Positions 46,601-59,100 of a stretch of DNA of 64,000 nt are shown piece after piece. The stretch lies in NCBI GenBank assembly GCA_945643635.1, contig CALZFC010000030.1, positions 2,542,501-2,606,500 of the forward strand, written 5' to 3'. This DNA is from Allodiplogaster sudhausi (lineage: Eukaryota > Nematoda > Chromadorea > Rhabditida > Diplogasteridae). A model generated the notes under the pieces. It ran no database searches. It worked only from the letters and a program-made list of their open reading frames with translations, and was not told the DNA's origin. Made by a program: the position numbers and the translations under genes. The stretch's first letter is position 1. The number at the start of each line of letters is the position of its first letter.

Positions 46601-49159
46601 AAAACGCTCACACACACATGCACACACTCGGAACGAGAACAAATCTTGCGCTTTCTTACATGTGCATGTATGTACATGTAAAGTAATTTCGGAAAAATAG
46701 TTTGTTTCTTCTATCCAATTCAAAACTTCTAAATGAATTAGATTGTAATTACACACATGCAGAGTACAGTTACATTGTTTTCCCTTTTGTCAATATACAA
46801 ACGTAAGTGGAATCAAACTCTTCGAACATCCCAGGAGGAAAGCCCGGAAACTTCGGGAACGGCGACTCAACTTCCGTGCTGTTGTCCGATGGGAAAGGCG
46901 GGAACTCGTGACTGTGCAAGAATTAATGTTGTAGCGTTATTATGCACACAATAGGGAGTGTGTGTGAGAGAGACAGAGAGGGAGAGAGAGAGAGAGAATG
47001 CGAAAGAGAAAGATAGATGAGAGTGAGGGAAAGCGCGAGAGAGATGGAGCGATATACATATAACAAAGCAAAACTTGAATCTAAACACAATTAATAAGAG
47101 AGATTCTCAAAATATAAAAAGGTTTCGGTCAAGCGTTGCGGTGCAACAACTTTTTTAAAAGAAGTTTTATTTAATGGTATTGAAGAAATCGTAGCACATT
47201 TTGTTAGCGAAAATAGTTAATTAAATGATGTCACTAGAATATTCAATTGTCATTACTCCGGCATAGAGAAAGCGAGAGAGAGAGAGAGAGAGAGAGACTG
47301 AGAAAAAGAGAGGAAATAGAGAGAGAGAGTATGAAGAAGAGAAAGTCAAAAGGAATCTCTTGAAAGGTTCCCCCAAAATATCGTACCTTTCTCCCTCGGG
47401 CTCCTCCTCCGGATTGTGGGGCTCGTGCGCAGCAGGCACACTGAAAATCCACTCACTCACTCACTCACACATCACACAAAAACAGAAAGTATGGCTGGAA
47501 TATTAATGAATATTTTAACAACTTATTTAACATATGTAATTATCATTCAATGTTCACTCATTCATGCAAAATGATAAGGTTGGATAAGGTTATTTATTTA
47601 AAAAAAAAGAAACATTTCTCAAACTCAAGATGACTCTTGCGCGAAAATCATGCAGTTTTTCCACAACACCACACCGTATCTGCATCGTCGTAGTCATGTC
47701 CGTGTTGGTGGTGGTCGTCGTGTTCGTGATCGTCGACGTGGACGTCGACGTCGAAGTCGACGTCGTGGTCGTGGTTTCGGGCATCGGGAATGGCTGCCAG
47801 CCTTCGGGCGGCATCATGCTAGAGGAGGAGCATGGAGCGGTTAGGAAGAGGTACGGCGAAGAGATCGAAGATCAAAGATCATAGATCATAGATCACAGAT
47901 CAAGGATCAAGGAACAAAAAAAGAAAGTGAAATCTCACTCATTAAAAAAACTTAATTAGCATGCAATTACACGACAAGCACTCTCACTTCAACTAGCATT
48001 TGAACCGAATTATTATGTGTGAGGGAAACATAGTAACTGAATTTAAAAAAATTTATATTCATATATATTTTAATTTATTTTCCGATTTTGCAATAATTAT
48101 GGAATAAATTTTAAAAAAAATACATATATAGGGCCTTATTTATGTTTCTTCATTCACATTCTGTACCTTCCCGGAGGCGGTGGCAACGTCGCGTAGAGCG
48201 GAACCTGAAAGAAAGATAAACATTTTCTTGATTTAATTTTGCTCACTCCTTCAAATGTTGCATTCTGAGTCTATGTAGATAATAGACGCTTAATTTCTCT
48301 CGTTGTTAAGTTTCTTACGCGGAATCTACCAATTTTTACCGGTCATTTATATTAATTGTATTTATATTTATTTATATTTATTAATTAAGTGGGCAAACAA
48401 TGGAAGTCTCAGTCAGCTTTTTGCTCTCCACACTTATCAAACCATTTCTTTTTTGCCCATTCATCTTATCAAAGTGCATTACACTTGACGGGTTTGGTAA
48501 AAAAAAAACACAATGAATGATTGGGCGAGCGCTGCAAAGCAAGCAACTCTGGAACACACGCTGGTTGTGAGCATGATGCGATTGAAAGAAACTTATTGTA
48601 ATTGGAGATGAACTCGAGAGAATGAGAGAAAGAGGGAAAGAGAGAAAGAGCGAGAGAGAGTGCGAGTGATAGAGAAAGAGAAAAGAGAAAGAGAGAGAGA
48701 GAGAGAGAGAGATATTAATTGTGAAAGAGAAGAGAGAGAGAGAGGGAGAGAGAGAGAGAGAGAAAGAGAGAATAGATGCCCTTTACGCTGTTATCGAGAG
48801 CATACGCGCAATGATGTTATCACCCAAACTCCTCCCGCGTCATTCCCCCTCGGGGCTTACAACTGCCCTTTCAATTAAGGAATGCTGCTTGGTTGGGAGA
48901 GACAACCTACTGTGTATGAATTTGTAAACAAAATGGCAACAAAAGGTCTGCTGGCCGTGATGGATATTGATCACGGTACTTTAAACACGTACATGTACAT
49001 ATTAGTATGTATCTCTAGTTTTATTCATCTTTATATCTCTCGATCTCACTCTATCACTCACATGGATACTGCCTTCTCTACATTCTCTCTTTCTGTCTCT
49101 CTATCGCTCTCTTTATCTCTCTCTCCCTCTTTCTTTTTCTCTCTCAATATCTTTTCCTC

Positions 49160-49195
<36 letters not shown>

Positions 49196-49211
49196 ACTCT
49201 TGCAGTCTCTT

Positions 49212-49243
<32 letters not shown>

Positions 49244-49429
49244 TCTCTCTCCTTTCTTTCTCCCACTTACCCTGGTGTACCCGATGATCCTTGGCGGTAC
49301 CCAGACCCAGTCGGTGCGTTCGCAGCATCCACACGCTATGCAGAAGCCATTTCCATCTGCCACCGACGCGAGAGAGAAGACGAGGAGAGGAAGAAGCAGA
49401 GAGGGCGGAGGACGCCGCCATCGCGGCAT
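34632..49429 (-). CDS. Giant secreted mucin-like protein with Trp/Pro/Cys modules
   Basis: Exons that join in phase: 49271-49429 (ATG), 48167-48204, 47675-47818, 47387-47440, about 46819-46911 (donor uncertain), 46457-46555, 46200-46229, 45837-45857, 45549-45612, 42517-45372, 42307-42451 and 36852-42215. After these come an unclear stretch (36483-36776), then 35189-36429, 35033-35088 and 34632-34925 (TAG). Exon 1 gives a signal peptide (LLLPLLVFSLASVADG) and a cluster CIACGCC. Next come Pro-rich linkers from micro-exons, a 952-codon exon with eight Trp/Pro/Cys modules between poly-Thr runs, and a 1,788-codon exon rich in Pro, Ser, Gly, Tyr and His with several tandem repeats. The last exon ends in a basic helix-like segment (AKKYLLKHLSRFLHR) and about 13 Ala. 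Poly-Thr/Pro tracts and NETD sequons predict heavy O- and N-glycosylation. I infer a cuticle, surface-coat, eggshell or mucus component; no known family was recognised. The 3' part has a probable one-base frame break and may be a second gene. Confidence 0.72.
36960..38540 (-). repeat. About 12 tandem units of ~46 aa in the mucin-like protein
   Basis: Units of about 140 bases encode variants of NGSPPYGSSFPPGIEPQGS, then F/VYTTPSPNPNDHYPNPTS and PYPEGPDGTD. They differ by small substitutions and occasional loss of one or two codons. The last two units toward the 3' end are decayed. Confidence 0.9.
39600..40400 (-). repeat. Four 189-base tandem units in the mucin-like gene
   Basis: The landmark cgggtagaag recurs at 39790, 39979, 40168 and 40357, exactly 189 bases apart. 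Each unit encodes 63 residues with HFYPPG, YATPP, LPEGGTYPTPPPSG, DSYPHQPGRDSRPPSGHD and NPLPGGGS. The exact multiple of three keeps the frame. Confidence 0.9.
42535..44945 (-). repeat. Eight Trp/Pro/Cys modules with Thr-rich linkers
   Basis: Each unit of about 100-110 residues has the order KCPLLP(W/Y)HG - PW(K/R)PW - ERK - W(R)GRPW - ERK(E/D)W - Gly-rich - FNETD - PPDDEGFWPPNWPP - (N/D)(K/R)PWPP(T/S/N)CP(F/Y)P, then a run of Thr. Two Cys, one near each end, and eight to nine Trp at fixed spacing are conserved in units 1-7. Unit 1 lacks the FNETD segment, and unit 8, nearest the 3' side, is shorter and diverged. The sequon NET sits in units 2-7. The pattern suggests a disulfide-closed small domain. 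I do not recognise it as any named domain. Confidence 0.88.
43361..44010 (-). repeat. Recent 324-base duplication of one module
   Basis: Two neighbouring modules are almost identical in DNA, offset by 324 bases: tggatatggg occurs at 43387 and 43711, each followed by the same sequence through the next linker. The duplication is in frame (108 codons). Confidence 0.85.
45990..47345. repeat. GA arrays in introns of the mucin-like gene
   Basis: GA-rich patches at about 46010-46105, 46965-47045 and 47268-47330. They are CT-rich in the sense direction, and each lies in an intron between micro-exons. Confidence 0.82.
47862..47912. repeat. Degenerate agatca tandem repeat
   Basis: About seven copies of agatca(t/a) lie just outside the exon ending at 47818, on the acceptor side of that intron. 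Confidence 0.8.
48620..49255. repeat. GA array and CT array in the first intron of the mucin-like gene
   Basis: GA at about 48620-48775 and CT at about 49080-49255 on the + strand. The second touches the exon 1 donor (purine-rich in sense direction). Confidence 0.87.
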
Positions 49430-49453
49430 CCGAAGAGGAGATGGACAAGCCAC

Positions 49454-49493
<40 letters not shown>

Positions 49494-50158
49494 GAGGGTG
49501 AGAGATAAAGAGAGAGAGAGAGAAAGAGAAAAAGAGAGAGAGAATAGTATGACAAACGAGAGAAAGGCTGGGAGGAAAGTGGGATGGAGGGAGTGAGGGA
49601 GAGAGAAAACGGAGAGAGAGAGAGAGAGAGAGAGCGAAGATGTTAGCACCACGAATTTCAAATGGCAATTATGGCAAAATATTTGAGTAACGAGAAGTAC
49701 GATAGGTGGAAGTAGTGTTATCTTAAGCCGATTCAGTAATAGAAAAAATTAATGGTAAGTTTCATCATGGTGCAGTAAAGAATCCTGCTCCTATTCGGGA
49801 AAGAACAGTTTCCAAGCCCAGCGATGATTCATATACCGATTTCGAAAGAAAGTGTTTAAAATAAATAATGAGATTTTACTTTAGAAGCGCGACAAGAAGG
49901 AAGAGACTGTGACATTTTGAGCAGAAATGTGTGCGGCTCTAGTGAAAGTGTGTGTGAATGTATCGGTGGCATGGCCGGCGGATATGAATAAGAGAATGGA
50001 TCATGGCCCTTGGCTTATCCTGGGCGCATGATCTTATCAAAACTGTTTAACAAACACACAATCCGGGTCGACCGTTAACAGGCATTCCTTTCTCTTTCCT
50101 TTTAACATATCAGATGATGTGGTGTTAATCTTTTGAATGTGGGATTGAGAGAGAGAAA

Positions 50159-50198
<40 letters not shown>

Positions 50199-51397
50199 GA
50201 GAGAGAAGAGATAGGGATGAGTGAGAGTGAGAGAGTGAAAAAGTGACAGAGATTACGATATAAACAGCAGAAAGGAGACAGAAAGCGCGATTATGTGCAG
50301 AATGTTGATTTAAAAAAAAGAAGAAAGCGCAAAAAAGTTTAATGAACAAAATAAAATAAATAAAAACATTGAGATGAAGAAGCTGATTATCACTATTGTA
50401 GCACAGGCTGCAGTTGCCAGAGAGCATTGTTACTTTTCATTTACATCTGCGGATGAAAACTGTGTTTTAGAAAATAACTTACAAGCGAGCGAATACTCGT
50501 ACTTTCAAGCGTTCAACTTTTTTCGAGCAAATCTTATAGTTACGAAATGTCGAAAATGAAACAAGTCTAGGAAGTGTTCAGGCACAACGAAAAGGGTGGA
50601 AGAGAACGGCTGATGCAGAGAGGCAAGAGGAGGGAAGCTTGGTGATGCCTGAGGGTGGCGCAACGCGTTCAATTCTCCCTCGATGTGAAACAAGGGTCTG
50701 AGGAAGCTGCAAGAGAATGTTAACGGGGGAGAGAAAGAGAGAGAAAATGAGAGAGAGATGTGAAAGAGAGAGAAAGAGAGAGAGACAGTGAGAAGACAGA
50801 GAGAAGGAGAGAGAGAGAAGTGAAAGAGAGAGAGAGAGAGAGAGATGTGAAAGAGAGAGATAATGAGAGAGAAAAAAGAAAGAGAACGAAAGCTCGTAAC
50901 AAAGGCCTGTAAGAACGTCGCGGCAAATTGTTGCAATCCTATAATAGAGGCTCATAGAATAAAAGACAATCAGCGCAAGGGGTTATAGGGGCGAAAAGCA
51001 CAAAAAATTGGGAGAGAAGGGATTGTTGAAGAGAGTGTTCAGCCATTGGCAGGCAGGAGAGTGGGACAAAAACGATAGGAGAGAGAGAAAGTGATCAAGG
51101 CAGCGCAAGAGAGAGAGAGAGAGTGAGAGAGAGAGAGCAAGAGAGAGAGCGAGAGAGAGAGTGAGGGAGAGAGAGAGAACAAAAGAGAGTGCCCGGTGAT
51201 AGTGAAAAGGCGGCGCGAGCTAGTTGGGACTCAAGCGGGAAGGAGAGAGAGGGGGTGTAGCGGGAAAGTGAGTAAGTGCCCAGCGGCAATGCCCTCCGGG
51301 GTCGCTCTCTCACTTCTCTCTTTCTCTCGGTCGCTCTCTGTCTCTTCTCGTTCTCTTTCTCTCTCAGTCTCTTCTCTCTCTATCTAATTCCCTTTCC

Positions 51398-51430
<33 letters not shown>

Positions 51431-51673
51431 ACTTTCTCACTCACAATCATAGTTTCTCTACCCTCTCCTTCCCTAAACGGAGCAGGTAAACTGGATATCA
51501 CAGAAGAGGGCACAAGTCATGATGATTCGGTGATGCTGGCCATGTCACGGTCTTTTGCAAGGGGTCCTGACCGGGCTTAGGTCTTTCTCTCTCTCTCCCT
51601 CTCTCTCTCCCTCTCTCTCTCTCTTTCTTTATCTCTCTCTTTCTTTATCTCTCTCTTTCTTTCTCTCTCTCAA

Positions 51674-51704
<31 letters not shown>

Positions 51705-52080
51705 GTTCACTCTTTTCTCGCTTTTATCTCACTGAACCTGAAGCCAACCATCCATCATTCAAAACTTTCTTCAATATTCTTCGCTATCCAAATTATAATA
51801 TCTCAATTCTTCAATCATTAAAACATTTTACGGCTTTTATTGGAGCATCTTTTAATTCAAGGCAAACACCTCGAGCTCATCATTTTCCTCCCTAAATATC
51901 CTCTCACCATCAGCAAATGGCGCTGAACATATTTTATTGCCAGGAACGCAATAGGAAAAAGAAAAAAAAGAGCGTAAGAAAGGCCGGGCAGGAAGCGAGA
52001 TTGGGGGGATGCGAGAGAGAGAGAGAGGGAGAAGAGAGAGTGAGAGAGAGAGGGAGATAGGGGAGAGAGACGAAAAGAGT

Positions 52081-52131
<51 letters not shown>

Positions 52132-52358
52132 AAGAGAAAAGCGATGAGAGTTATTTGAGTTGCGCAACTTACCCAATGCAACGAGAGAAGGAAATGAAGG
52201 AATAAAAGAAAGATGCAATTAATTATTAATGAAAAATAGTAAATTATTGGATAACATTTCTTTTTAGAAAAGAGAGAAAGGAAAAGATAGAGTGAGAGGA
52301 AAAGAGAGAGAAATGAGATGAGAAACAGAGGAGAGAGAGGCCGAGGGAGAGATAGAGA

Positions 52359-52397
<39 letters not shown>

Positions 52398-53123
52398 AAA
52401 CAACATAGCTGAAAAGAAATTGCCTGCCGGGAACGGTTTATCTTGTCAGGTTGGTGGAATGGTGAGAGGTGAGGAACTAACAGGTATGAGTCTACCTTGC
52501 AAATTCGATACCTTCCTTTCTTTTCGTATTTTCTGCACGAAAAAAAGAACTATTTGGAAATGCAACAGGTCAATAAATGACGGAGAGATCGCATGATGCT
52601 GTATATTAATGGATGAGTTTAGCTGACCATGAGTATTGCATTTAATCCCCTTGTTTGAACATCACAAGATCCCTGCATACTGTAGCCTTAACTCAACCTC
52701 GTCTCAACAAACCATTTATCGACTCATCAAATAAATAATATCCATCTCATCATATCTAGAGCTATTTAAGTCACTTTAACCAACGAAAGAAGACGACGAA
52801 AGTTTCAACGATAACCGAAAAAAAAGAAAAAGTGAAAGAAAGAATAAAAAAGCGTACCGTTCACCTAACAATTAGCGCAGATAATGATATAAGCTTTTCA
52901 CAATCACAAAATCAATGGTTTGACGCCATTAAACAAGACTTTGGAGATTGTGGAATAAAAAGGCGGATAAAAGAGAATAATATTTCAGAGGAGGAGAGGG
53001 GGGGGGGTAATGTCTCTGGAAACGGTGTGCAATGAAAGGGGGAAAAGGGTAGAGATAGTATCTCCATGGAATAATTCATAGATAGTATCTCCATGGAATA
53101 CTTTCTTGATTCCTTCCTTCCTT
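49430..53123. other. Repeat-rich intergenic region between the mucin-like gene and SRP68
   Basis: GA arrays at about 49455-49640, 50145-50230, 50730-50880, 51105-51180, 52010-52140 and 52290-52395. CT arrays at about 51305-51440 and 51585-51725. A 27-base duplication (gatagtatctccatggaat, twice) lies at about 53052-53100, just beyond the SRP68 stop. I found no exon with consistent splice sites. The upstream regulatory region of the mucin-like gene must lie here. Confidence 0.7.
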
Positions 53124-54766
53124 CTATTTCTTGCTGCCCCAGAACCACGACGACACCTTGGCTGCGACTCCTTCCTCTTCCTTTGCCGCTGCACTCGATC
53201 CTCCTCCCTTCTTGCCGTCCTTCTTCGCCTGGATGCAATCTTTTTAAATCTTTATCAGCAGGTTGGTCTAACGTTCTCAAATATAATGCAGTAAGAAAAA
53301 TATAAAATTATTGCTGTGGCCAATAATTTCCAGCTTACACTTCTTCACAAACACGTTATCCCCTTCTTCTGCAATTTATTTTTAATCAACTGCTGAAAAT
53401 GTTTTGTTACAACTTCTAAAAAAAAAAGGTCTATCAGAATTCGAATTTTTTCCATTTTTAAAGAAAAACATTTATAATTAGACCAGAGCAACAAAAAAAA
53501 AGTGTTAAATTTTAAGGGAAACAACAACTTTATAATAATAATAAAAATAAATAAATAAAAAAAACCACATCTGCCTTCTCCTCAGCGCCAAGTTTCGCAA
53601 TCCTGTCCGTCAGATCTGGCATTCGAATGTGTTCGATGGAGAGGTCGAAGAAGGCCGGCTTCACGGGCATCGGCTTGAGGCGGGGCGGCAGAGCGGCGAT
53701 CTTCACTTCTTCACGACCCGCTGCAGCGTCGGCGGCTGTTCTGCAATAAACTCTCTCTTCACACTCTACGATAATTCCTCTTATGATCAATCAATTATCA
53801 TTCATTTTCATAATTACGATAAGATGGATAACGAATCATTAACATGCTTGAATGTGGAAAACAAATTCAAACCCACTTCTTCCCGCCCTTTTTCTTGGCT
53901 CCCGCAGCGGAGGCTACGGTAGAAACGCCCGGCGCAGGAAGTCGCCACTCGCGGAACTCGTCCAGCGTCTCCAGGAGAGGCTGAGGAAGGGAACTATTTA
54001 AATACCCGAATGTTAGTTATAATATTTCGTCATTACGAGTATTAATCTAATTGATTTTTCCTTACCATTTTCACTAATCTCTAAATCAGACAAAAGTGAG
54101 TTTTTTGCTTCATTAAAGGAACTTTTTCGCCTACCCTCTCATCAATCTGCTTCGCGGTCGCTGCTCCGCCCGCCTCTGCCGTGGTGGCTGCGATCTCTTG
54201 TGCTTGCGCGGCAACGGTGGCCAGCTCCAGCTCACTCGCCAGCTTCTTCAGTGTGTCCTGCAACGAAGATGCTCAAATTTCAAATCAGAATTTCGAAAGA
54301 AAAGAAAAGAAACAGAATCAAACACAAGAGCTCGGATTAACTTTTTTTTCCTTCTATATCATCCATACCATTTTGTATTACAGTATAAAAAAAAGAAAAA
54401 AATTGTTCAACTATGCTCCGGTGGTTTTCACTAACGCGGTAGGTATTAGTAAAGTCAACCTGGGCTGTACCTTGCTTCGCGGAAGAAGGGAGAGATCAGT
54501 ATTGTCAATTATTACGCAATGACTCGCGATTACATAGATTAGCCTTTTGCTCATAGCTACCACTCTCTCTCTCTCTCTCTCTTCCCTTACCGTATTCTCG
54601 AGAGTGAGGTACTTGTTGCCTTCGTGCTGCTTGAGCTGCTTGGAGGCCGTCTTCTGCCGCTCGGCCGCTCTCTCGTAGAGAGCCACCGCTTCGGTCCAGC
54701 GGCTGAGGGACGCGTACGCACCCGCCATGTAGAAGCAGCTGAAGAGAGAAAGAGAGAAAGAGAGAA

Positions 54767-54797
<31 letters not shown>

Positions 54798-56162
54798 AAA
54801 AAGGAGAGAGAGGGAGAGAGAGAGAGGGAGAGAGACAAAAGGAGAGAGAGGGAGAGAGAGAGAGAGACATAGAGAGCGAAATAAAAAAAAATTTAACAAT
54901 CAAAATTATGCTATTAAAAATCAGTATTGATAATTTGTCTCTTAGTTGCAAAGCGTTGTGGGAAAAAAACTGACCATGAGTCCTTTTTCAATCACTAACA
55001 AAAAGCGATTGTACCAGTAGACCAAAATTCAAATTTGGACATGGGAAAATAATTTATTTTTTTTTACAAAATACAAACCGGAATGCACGGTAGTATTCGA
55101 TGCGAGCAATGTATGCCTGCTGGAGGAGCTTCTCTTCGGCGCCGGGAAGTTCGATAATCTAGAAAAGAAGTGGAAAAAATCTGGATTTTTCAGTTATCTT
55201 TCGGAAAATGTTTCATTTATCAGAAATACTTACTAAAAAAATTAAATTAAAATGTTTCTAAGCGGTTTCTTATAACCACTTTCATGTTGACGAGAATATC
55301 AAATATTGACTCAATGTACCTCGGTGCAAAGCGCAATGACAGAATCGTAGAGGCGAAGCAGATCTTGCGGCTTAACCTTCTTCTCCAGCCTGAAAGCGGA
55401 CCCGTTTCTCACAATATATGAAAGTTATAGTAAATATAACCCGTCCGCAACTTCTCCACATTTCCGAGTAACCATGAAATTAATGAGAGTATTACTGTAC
55501 TCGCTAAAAATTCCTAATACATTAAATAGCAAATAATATATGCATATATGTATATACATACTTGGTATTCTCAATGATCGCCAGATATCTCTCGACAGTT
55601 CGTGTCAGTCGAACAAAGTCGAGGTAGCTTCGAAGGCGCGCAGCTTCAGTCGCGTCCATGCCTGAGAAATAAATTAATCACTCCATTAAATCACTTTTTA
55701 TTCTCTAACCACTAAAAAAAGAATAATCACCTTGTTCTAAATTCATCAAAGGAACCCCAACAAAGAATTTAAAAAAAAAACATAATTAAAATTATTCTTA
55801 ATTAATATACTTTTAAATGGCATAAAAATTTGGATGCGCCATTTATTTAAATAAAAGTGAATTACGCACACAAAATGAATGACAAAGCTGAATCTCCTGT
55901 GGATTTGGCTTATTGTCTCTAATTAAAAAAAAAAAAATCTTTTTTTTTCCAGTGCTTACACGAACATTTCAAAGAGAGCATAAAATTAAATATAAAGGTA
56001 TAAATTATTTAATAAATAAATAAATATTATACCCGAGAGACCGTCGTTCTGCTTCTTCCTCTGGCTCTCCGCCAACTTTTCGATGCAGTCACGCGTGTCT
56101 CCAATCTGCTTCTCCAGCAGCATCATCTGCAAGGAGATGATAATAAGGAGAGACAGAGAGAA

Positions 56163-56195
<33 letters not shown>

Positions 56196-59100
56196 TACGG
56201 AGTGAGACAGCGATGGGCACATAGATGTCAGCTAAATGATTTTGCTAATGAAGCTTGAGAATTCATGAAAGGAGACTTCATTAGAACCACCGACATCGTC
56301 AAATGTAAATTAAGTCATTTTAGAAAACTGTTCGAGTATTTTCGATTTGAAGCAAACCATGAGAATATTTTAGCTCTAGGTAACTCTTTGGAGAGAGAGA
56401 GAGAGAGAGAGAAAAAGCGATGGACAGATAAATTAGACATATGTATAGAATGAAAGCAATGAGCTTCCAAAATGATGCACTGATTCAGCCAAAGATTCTC
56501 AATTCCAGTTGGCATCGCTATTAAGCCGCTAAATATATCTACGTAAACGGGGTCCCTTTATACCCCTTGTACCTATAGTGCTGAACAAGGTTGGTGCATT
56601 CGCCGTGTTGAACCCCCCCCCCCTGCTGGAGAAGAATTTTGCGGCCTGAAAAAGGGCATTTTCCTAATAAACGAGTTTTTTAACCGAAAAATAAATTGTT
56701 TGGCTTTGTTCCCCCTCCCCCGGCCTGGAGTCATGCACCGGCCTTTGTTCAGCACTGCCTTTATGGTCCCTTGGTACCTATTAGTCCATTTATAACCACT
56801 GGATACCCATAAGGGTCCCTTTATGGCCCCTTTGTACCTATAAGGGTCTCTTGGTGCCCCCTTGCCGCACCTTCTCCTTGGGTGCTGTGCACTGCTTGAG
56901 ATCGTTGTCCGTCTGCTGCCACGCGAGGACGATTGCCTTGACTCTCTCATCATGGACCGGCGTCGTCGCTCCGCCCCACTCGAGATGGACAACTTCGTCC
57001 GTCGACGCCTTCGCGCGCATCTCGGCGATCAGTTGCTGGAGAAGTAAATAGAACCTTTTTTTTCTGACGAATAAAATATGCAAATTTAATGCCAATTATT
57101 GTTATGGCATATCTGAGACCAAAACAAAGTTAAAGGTAAATAGACAAAGAGATAGATAGAGAGGGAGAGAGAGAGAGAGATAGCGAGAGAGAGTGAGAGA
57201 GAAATAGAGACCCATAAAGAACTAATTAAGCTTTAAAATATTAAATTACTCCTTTAATTTACATGAATAAAAAAATATATAAATTTTTTTATGTAATCAA
57301 AGATCAAACATCAATGTTCTCATTGTTGTCGCTGCCCATCTGTTCTCTGAGCTGGATAAGCTCGCTCATGCTCGCGCCGGCAGCTCCCGCGGATTCGGCC
57401 GAGTTGAATTCGCAGAGACGCAGCTGTGGCTGGATCTCGCGGCATCTTGAAAGGATAAAAAAAAACTCACTTTTGAATTCGCGCCATGTTGATATAAGAG
57501 CGAGAAAGGGCAAAATTGATTGAAATAGGCTGCGGTCGAGTTTTGCGGGAACTTTTAACCAGGGACAAAAATGAGTGATCCGAGCCCACCCCCTCCCCCA
57601 AATTTGGTGAAACTTTAACGCTATCAAGAGTTCCTTTATTTCTTTCTTTAATATTTAACCCCATTTTACTTAATTATATGTAGTTTTTTTTTATTCATAA
57701 ATGAATGCATAATTGTAAGGTGCAAGCAAATCACTTTCTATAAAAAAAGAGAACATTCACATTACAACTTGAAATTGATAGCTTTAAATTTCACTTGTAT
57801 CTGCCTTTCTTATTTTTTGTTTTTACTTAAACTAAACATAATCTCCATGTATAATAATTAATACTTAAATAAAAACTTCTTCCAAATATAATGATAATAG
57901 AATGCAATAGCCCAAGATGTGTAAAAAAATTTTTTCCAAAAGTTCAAATGAAGTCCCGGCGGTTTCCATGCCAGCCAAACAAATAAAAGAAATCTACAGC
58001 TCTCGCACTGATTTAATCCATAAAATCGGCACAAAAAGGCAATAAATAAATGAAGATTCCGATAAATTTCCCATATATAATTGAGTATTGCCATGATTCC
58101 GCTCCTTTAAAGGAAGGGGGGGGGCAAAAGATGGCTGATTCAATCAAATTTCTCACTTTGCATTGTAGAGTCCGATGAGAAGGCTGCTGCTCGATGCTTG
58201 TGCCAGTGACTCGTACACCAATTTTGCTGCCTTCAAAAGTAATGATTATATATTTTAAAAACTTTGACAAAAACAAAGTAATAATTATCTAATTTATAAA
58301 CTCTAAAGAATATAGGAGTAAGGTCTCTACAACATCATTTCAAATCTAAAGTAATTCATTTTCATTTAAATTCATTCAAGTCTTACGATAAGCACAATCG
58401 ACTAATCGAAGATTATATCCATTGTCGATATATAACTATGAAAACTCGTTCTGGGCGTTGATAACTATGCGGGAAAACAACAGATTTAAAAAAGTAAGAA
58501 AAAAGGAGGGAAAGGGCCTCTCCAACCTTGAGCTTCTCGCTGGCCTTGCGCCAATCGCGCAGTTCGAATGCTGCGATGCCATCGAGCCACGACAGATACG
58601 CCTGCGACTCGAGCTTCGTTGGCGCGTCGCACTCAAATAGTTCTTTTTAACAATCCTTTCCCAGATTTTGACAATACTTTCTCAGACTTTAACAATACTT
58701 TCTAAACTTTTTAAAGAATAATTTCGAAAAAAATTCACTCAAATTTATAGGAATATTTTTTTTATATTCCTGTTTTATCATTAAATTTAGACTTTAGTAC
58801 CCTTGGCGACTCCTTTATGATCTCGTCCATCTTTTTCGCATGCAGTAAAGCACGCTGCAGAGCAGAACGCATGACATGGCGCTGTCTGGAAATGTTTTTT
58901 TTAAATATAATAATAAAACTATAGACGATGCTTTCAACCTAGACAAATAATTGCCATATGAAGAAATTGTTGTTGAATAAGCAACCAGAAAGTATTATTG
59001 CTATAAACTTTTCAAATGCTCTAAATCTAGAGACTTGGCTGGAATAACAGCTAACAGCCCCCCCCCCTGGATAAAGTCATGGAGTGATTCTACAACTTTG

